This document shows, one piece after another, positions 5,677 through 6,544 of a stretch of 6,544 nt of DNA. The translations under genes and the position numbers were made by a program. The stretch is from an uncultured Clostridia bacterium. Its GTDB lineage: Bacteria; Bacillota; Clostridia; Oscillospirales; Oscillospiraceae. Where the stretch lies: contig CAMBID010000047.1 of the NCBI GenBank assembly GCA_945867445.1, positions 1 through 6,544 on the forward strand, written 5' to 3'. The notes beneath the pieces were generated by a model. That model was not told the DNA's origin and searched no databases. It was given only the letters and a program-made list of their open reading frames with translations. Each line of letters begins with the position of its first letter. Positions within the stretch are counted from its first letter, which is position 1.

Positions 5677-5874
5677 ATACTAGTTCTTGATAAAAAGCTT
5701 TCAAAGCTTTTGATAGCGCCGCAGGCGCGTCAAGAACTTATGAGACGGCTTTTGCGGCAGACTGCCGCAAAAGGGCGACGCTGACAGCGGCGCCTTCTTG
5801 ATAAAAATCAAAGATTTTTATCAAGAAAGAGTATGAATGGGAACCGCCGCGCTTTGCGCGTTGGATTCTAGTAT
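5677..5874. repeat. 198-bp palindromic element with six hairpins and inverted ends
   Basis: This stretch codes for nothing but is almost wholly inverted repeats. The ends ATACTAG (5677-5683) and CTAGTAT (5868-5874) are inverted copies. Inside are: AGTTCTTGA (5682-5690) with TCAAGAACT (5730-5738), enclosing AAAAGCTTT-C-AAAGCTTTT (5693-5711) and GCGCC-GCA-GGCGC (5716-5728), a three-way shape; then a 12-bp near-perfect palindrome (5749-5773); GGCGaCGCT with AGCGgCGCC (5774-5794); a perfect 15-bp stem with loop AAA (5795-5827); and CGCGC-TTT-GCGCG (5848-5860). TTCTTGATAAAAA occurs at 5684-5696 and 5795-5807 and inverted at 5815-5827. The layout suggests a dispersed palindromic repeat, a MITE-like element or a structured RNA. 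I see no transposase and no sure target duplication. Confidence 0.65.
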
Positions 5875-6544
5875 TACTCGAATTCCACCGTGGCGGGCGG
5901 TTTGGACGTGATGTCGTAGAGGACGCGGTTGACGCCGGGGACCTCGTTGACGATGCGGGTGCTGACCCGGTCCAGCAGCTCGTAGGGGAGCCGTGCCCAG
6001 TCGGCGGTCATGAAATCGTCCGTCCGGACGGCCCGGAGGGCGATGGCGCAGTCATAGGTCCGGCCGTCGCCCATGACGCCCACGGAGCGCATGTTGGTGA
6101 GGGCGGCGAAATACTGATTGGGGCAGTCCGGGAGCTGGGCCGCGGCCACCTCCTCCCGGAAGATGGCGTCGGCCTTCCGCAGAAGATCCAGCTTGGGCTT
6201 CGTCACCTCGCCGATGACCCGGATGGCAAGGCCCGGACCCGGGAAAGGCTGGCGGGAGACGAGATACTCGGGCAGCCCCAGCTCCCGGCCCAAGCTTCGC
6301 ACCTCGTCCTTGAAGAGCATCCGCAAAGGCTCGATGATCTCCCGGAAGTCCACATAGTCCGGCAGGCCGCCCACGTTGTGGTGGCTCTTGATGACCGCGG
6401 CGTCGCCGAGGCCGGACTCGATGACGTCAGGATAGATGGTGCCCTGGGCCAGGAAGTCCACCTGTCCGATCTTCTTGGCTTCCTCCTCAAAGACCCGGAT
6501 GAACTCCTCGCCGATGATCTTGCGCTTGCGCTCCGGCTCGTCCA
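5874..6544 (-). CDS. guaA: GMP synthase (glutamine-hydrolysing), C-terminal part
   Basis: The last 222 or so residues of GuaA, which aminates XMP to GMP with ATP and glutamine-derived ammonia in purine synthesis. The gene enters from the window's right edge, so the amidotransferase domain and the ATP-binding P-loop are missing from view. What is seen: [54 protein letters not shown] and the C-terminal [14 protein letters not shown], all typical of the ATP pyrophosphatase and dimerisation domains. The whole family is about 510-520 residues, so roughly 43 percent is here. A GTG at 6461-6459 is internal, not a start. The stop TAA (5876-5874) is contacted directly by the inverted end of the hairpin element, and there is no separate terminator before the one at 5642-5672. 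No defects seen. Confidence 0.97.
   Translation of the reverse strand, partial: DEPERKRKIIGEEFIRVFEEEAKKIGQVDFLAQGTIYPDVIESGLGDAAVIKSHHNVGGLPDYVDFREIIEPLRMLFKDEVRSLGRELGLPEYLVSRQPFPGPGLAIRVIGEVTKPKLDLLRKADAIFREEVAAAQLPDCPNQYFAALTNMRSVGVMGDGRTYDCAIALRAVRTDDFMTADWARLPYELLDRVSTRIVNEVPGVNRVLYDITSKPPATVEFE

Noticed and set aside
5677..5874. CRISPR array
   Set aside because: Repeats are inverted, of unequal length and not regularly spaced; there are no spacers of constant size and no cas genes.
5874..6461. Short guaA-like gene starting at GTG 6461
   Set aside because: The frame continues upstream to the window edge with conserved GuaA sequence, so this is the C-terminal part of a full gene.

Overview
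The window is a GC-rich stretch of a low-complexity housekeeping region from what looks like a strictly anaerobic Firmicute. Strong AGGAGG-type ribosome binding sites, sigma-A promoters with 17-bp spacers, CCA-encoding tRNA genes and a butyrate kinase / phosphate butyryltransferase pair all point to the Clostridia. The high GC content together with acyl-phosphate genes suggests an Oscillospiraceae-like gut butyrate producer (an inference; no taxonomic search was possible).

Layout: 1-331 is a minus-strand tRNA cluster (Leu-UAA, initiator Met, a terminator hairpin, then Leu-CAG cut by the window edge) with a near-consensus promoter. 332-897 is a gene-poor zone: a palindrome, a candidate 23-residue small protein with an excellent ribosome binding site, a 19-bp perfect hairpin and a run of further hairpins. 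898-2881 is a minus-strand two-gene operon, a butyrate-kinase-like gene followed by a phosphate butyryltransferase gene with a 17-nt overlap, under its own promoter. 2992-4269 is an M18 zinc aminopeptidase, also minus strand with its own promoter. A 367-bp divergent intergenic region follows, holding the aminopeptidase promoter, the promoter of the next gene and a set of repeated half-sites. 4637-5629 is a plus-strand nucleoside hydrolase, ended by a bidirectional terminator. 5677-5874 is a 198-bp non-coding element made of six hairpins bounded by inverted ends. 5874-6544 is the C-terminal part of guaA (GMP synthase) on the minus strand.

Functionally, the kinase and transferase interconvert acyl-CoA, acyl-phosphate and ATP (the terminal steps of butyrate or a related acyl acid formation). 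The aminopeptidase and nucleoside hydrolase belong to peptide and nucleoside salvage, and guaA to purine synthesis. These are separate transcription units, not one pathway.

The most unusual items are the hairpin element abutting the guaA stop codon, the small ORF between the tRNA cluster and the ptb gene, and a kinase whose signature residues depart from those I recall for butyrate kinases.
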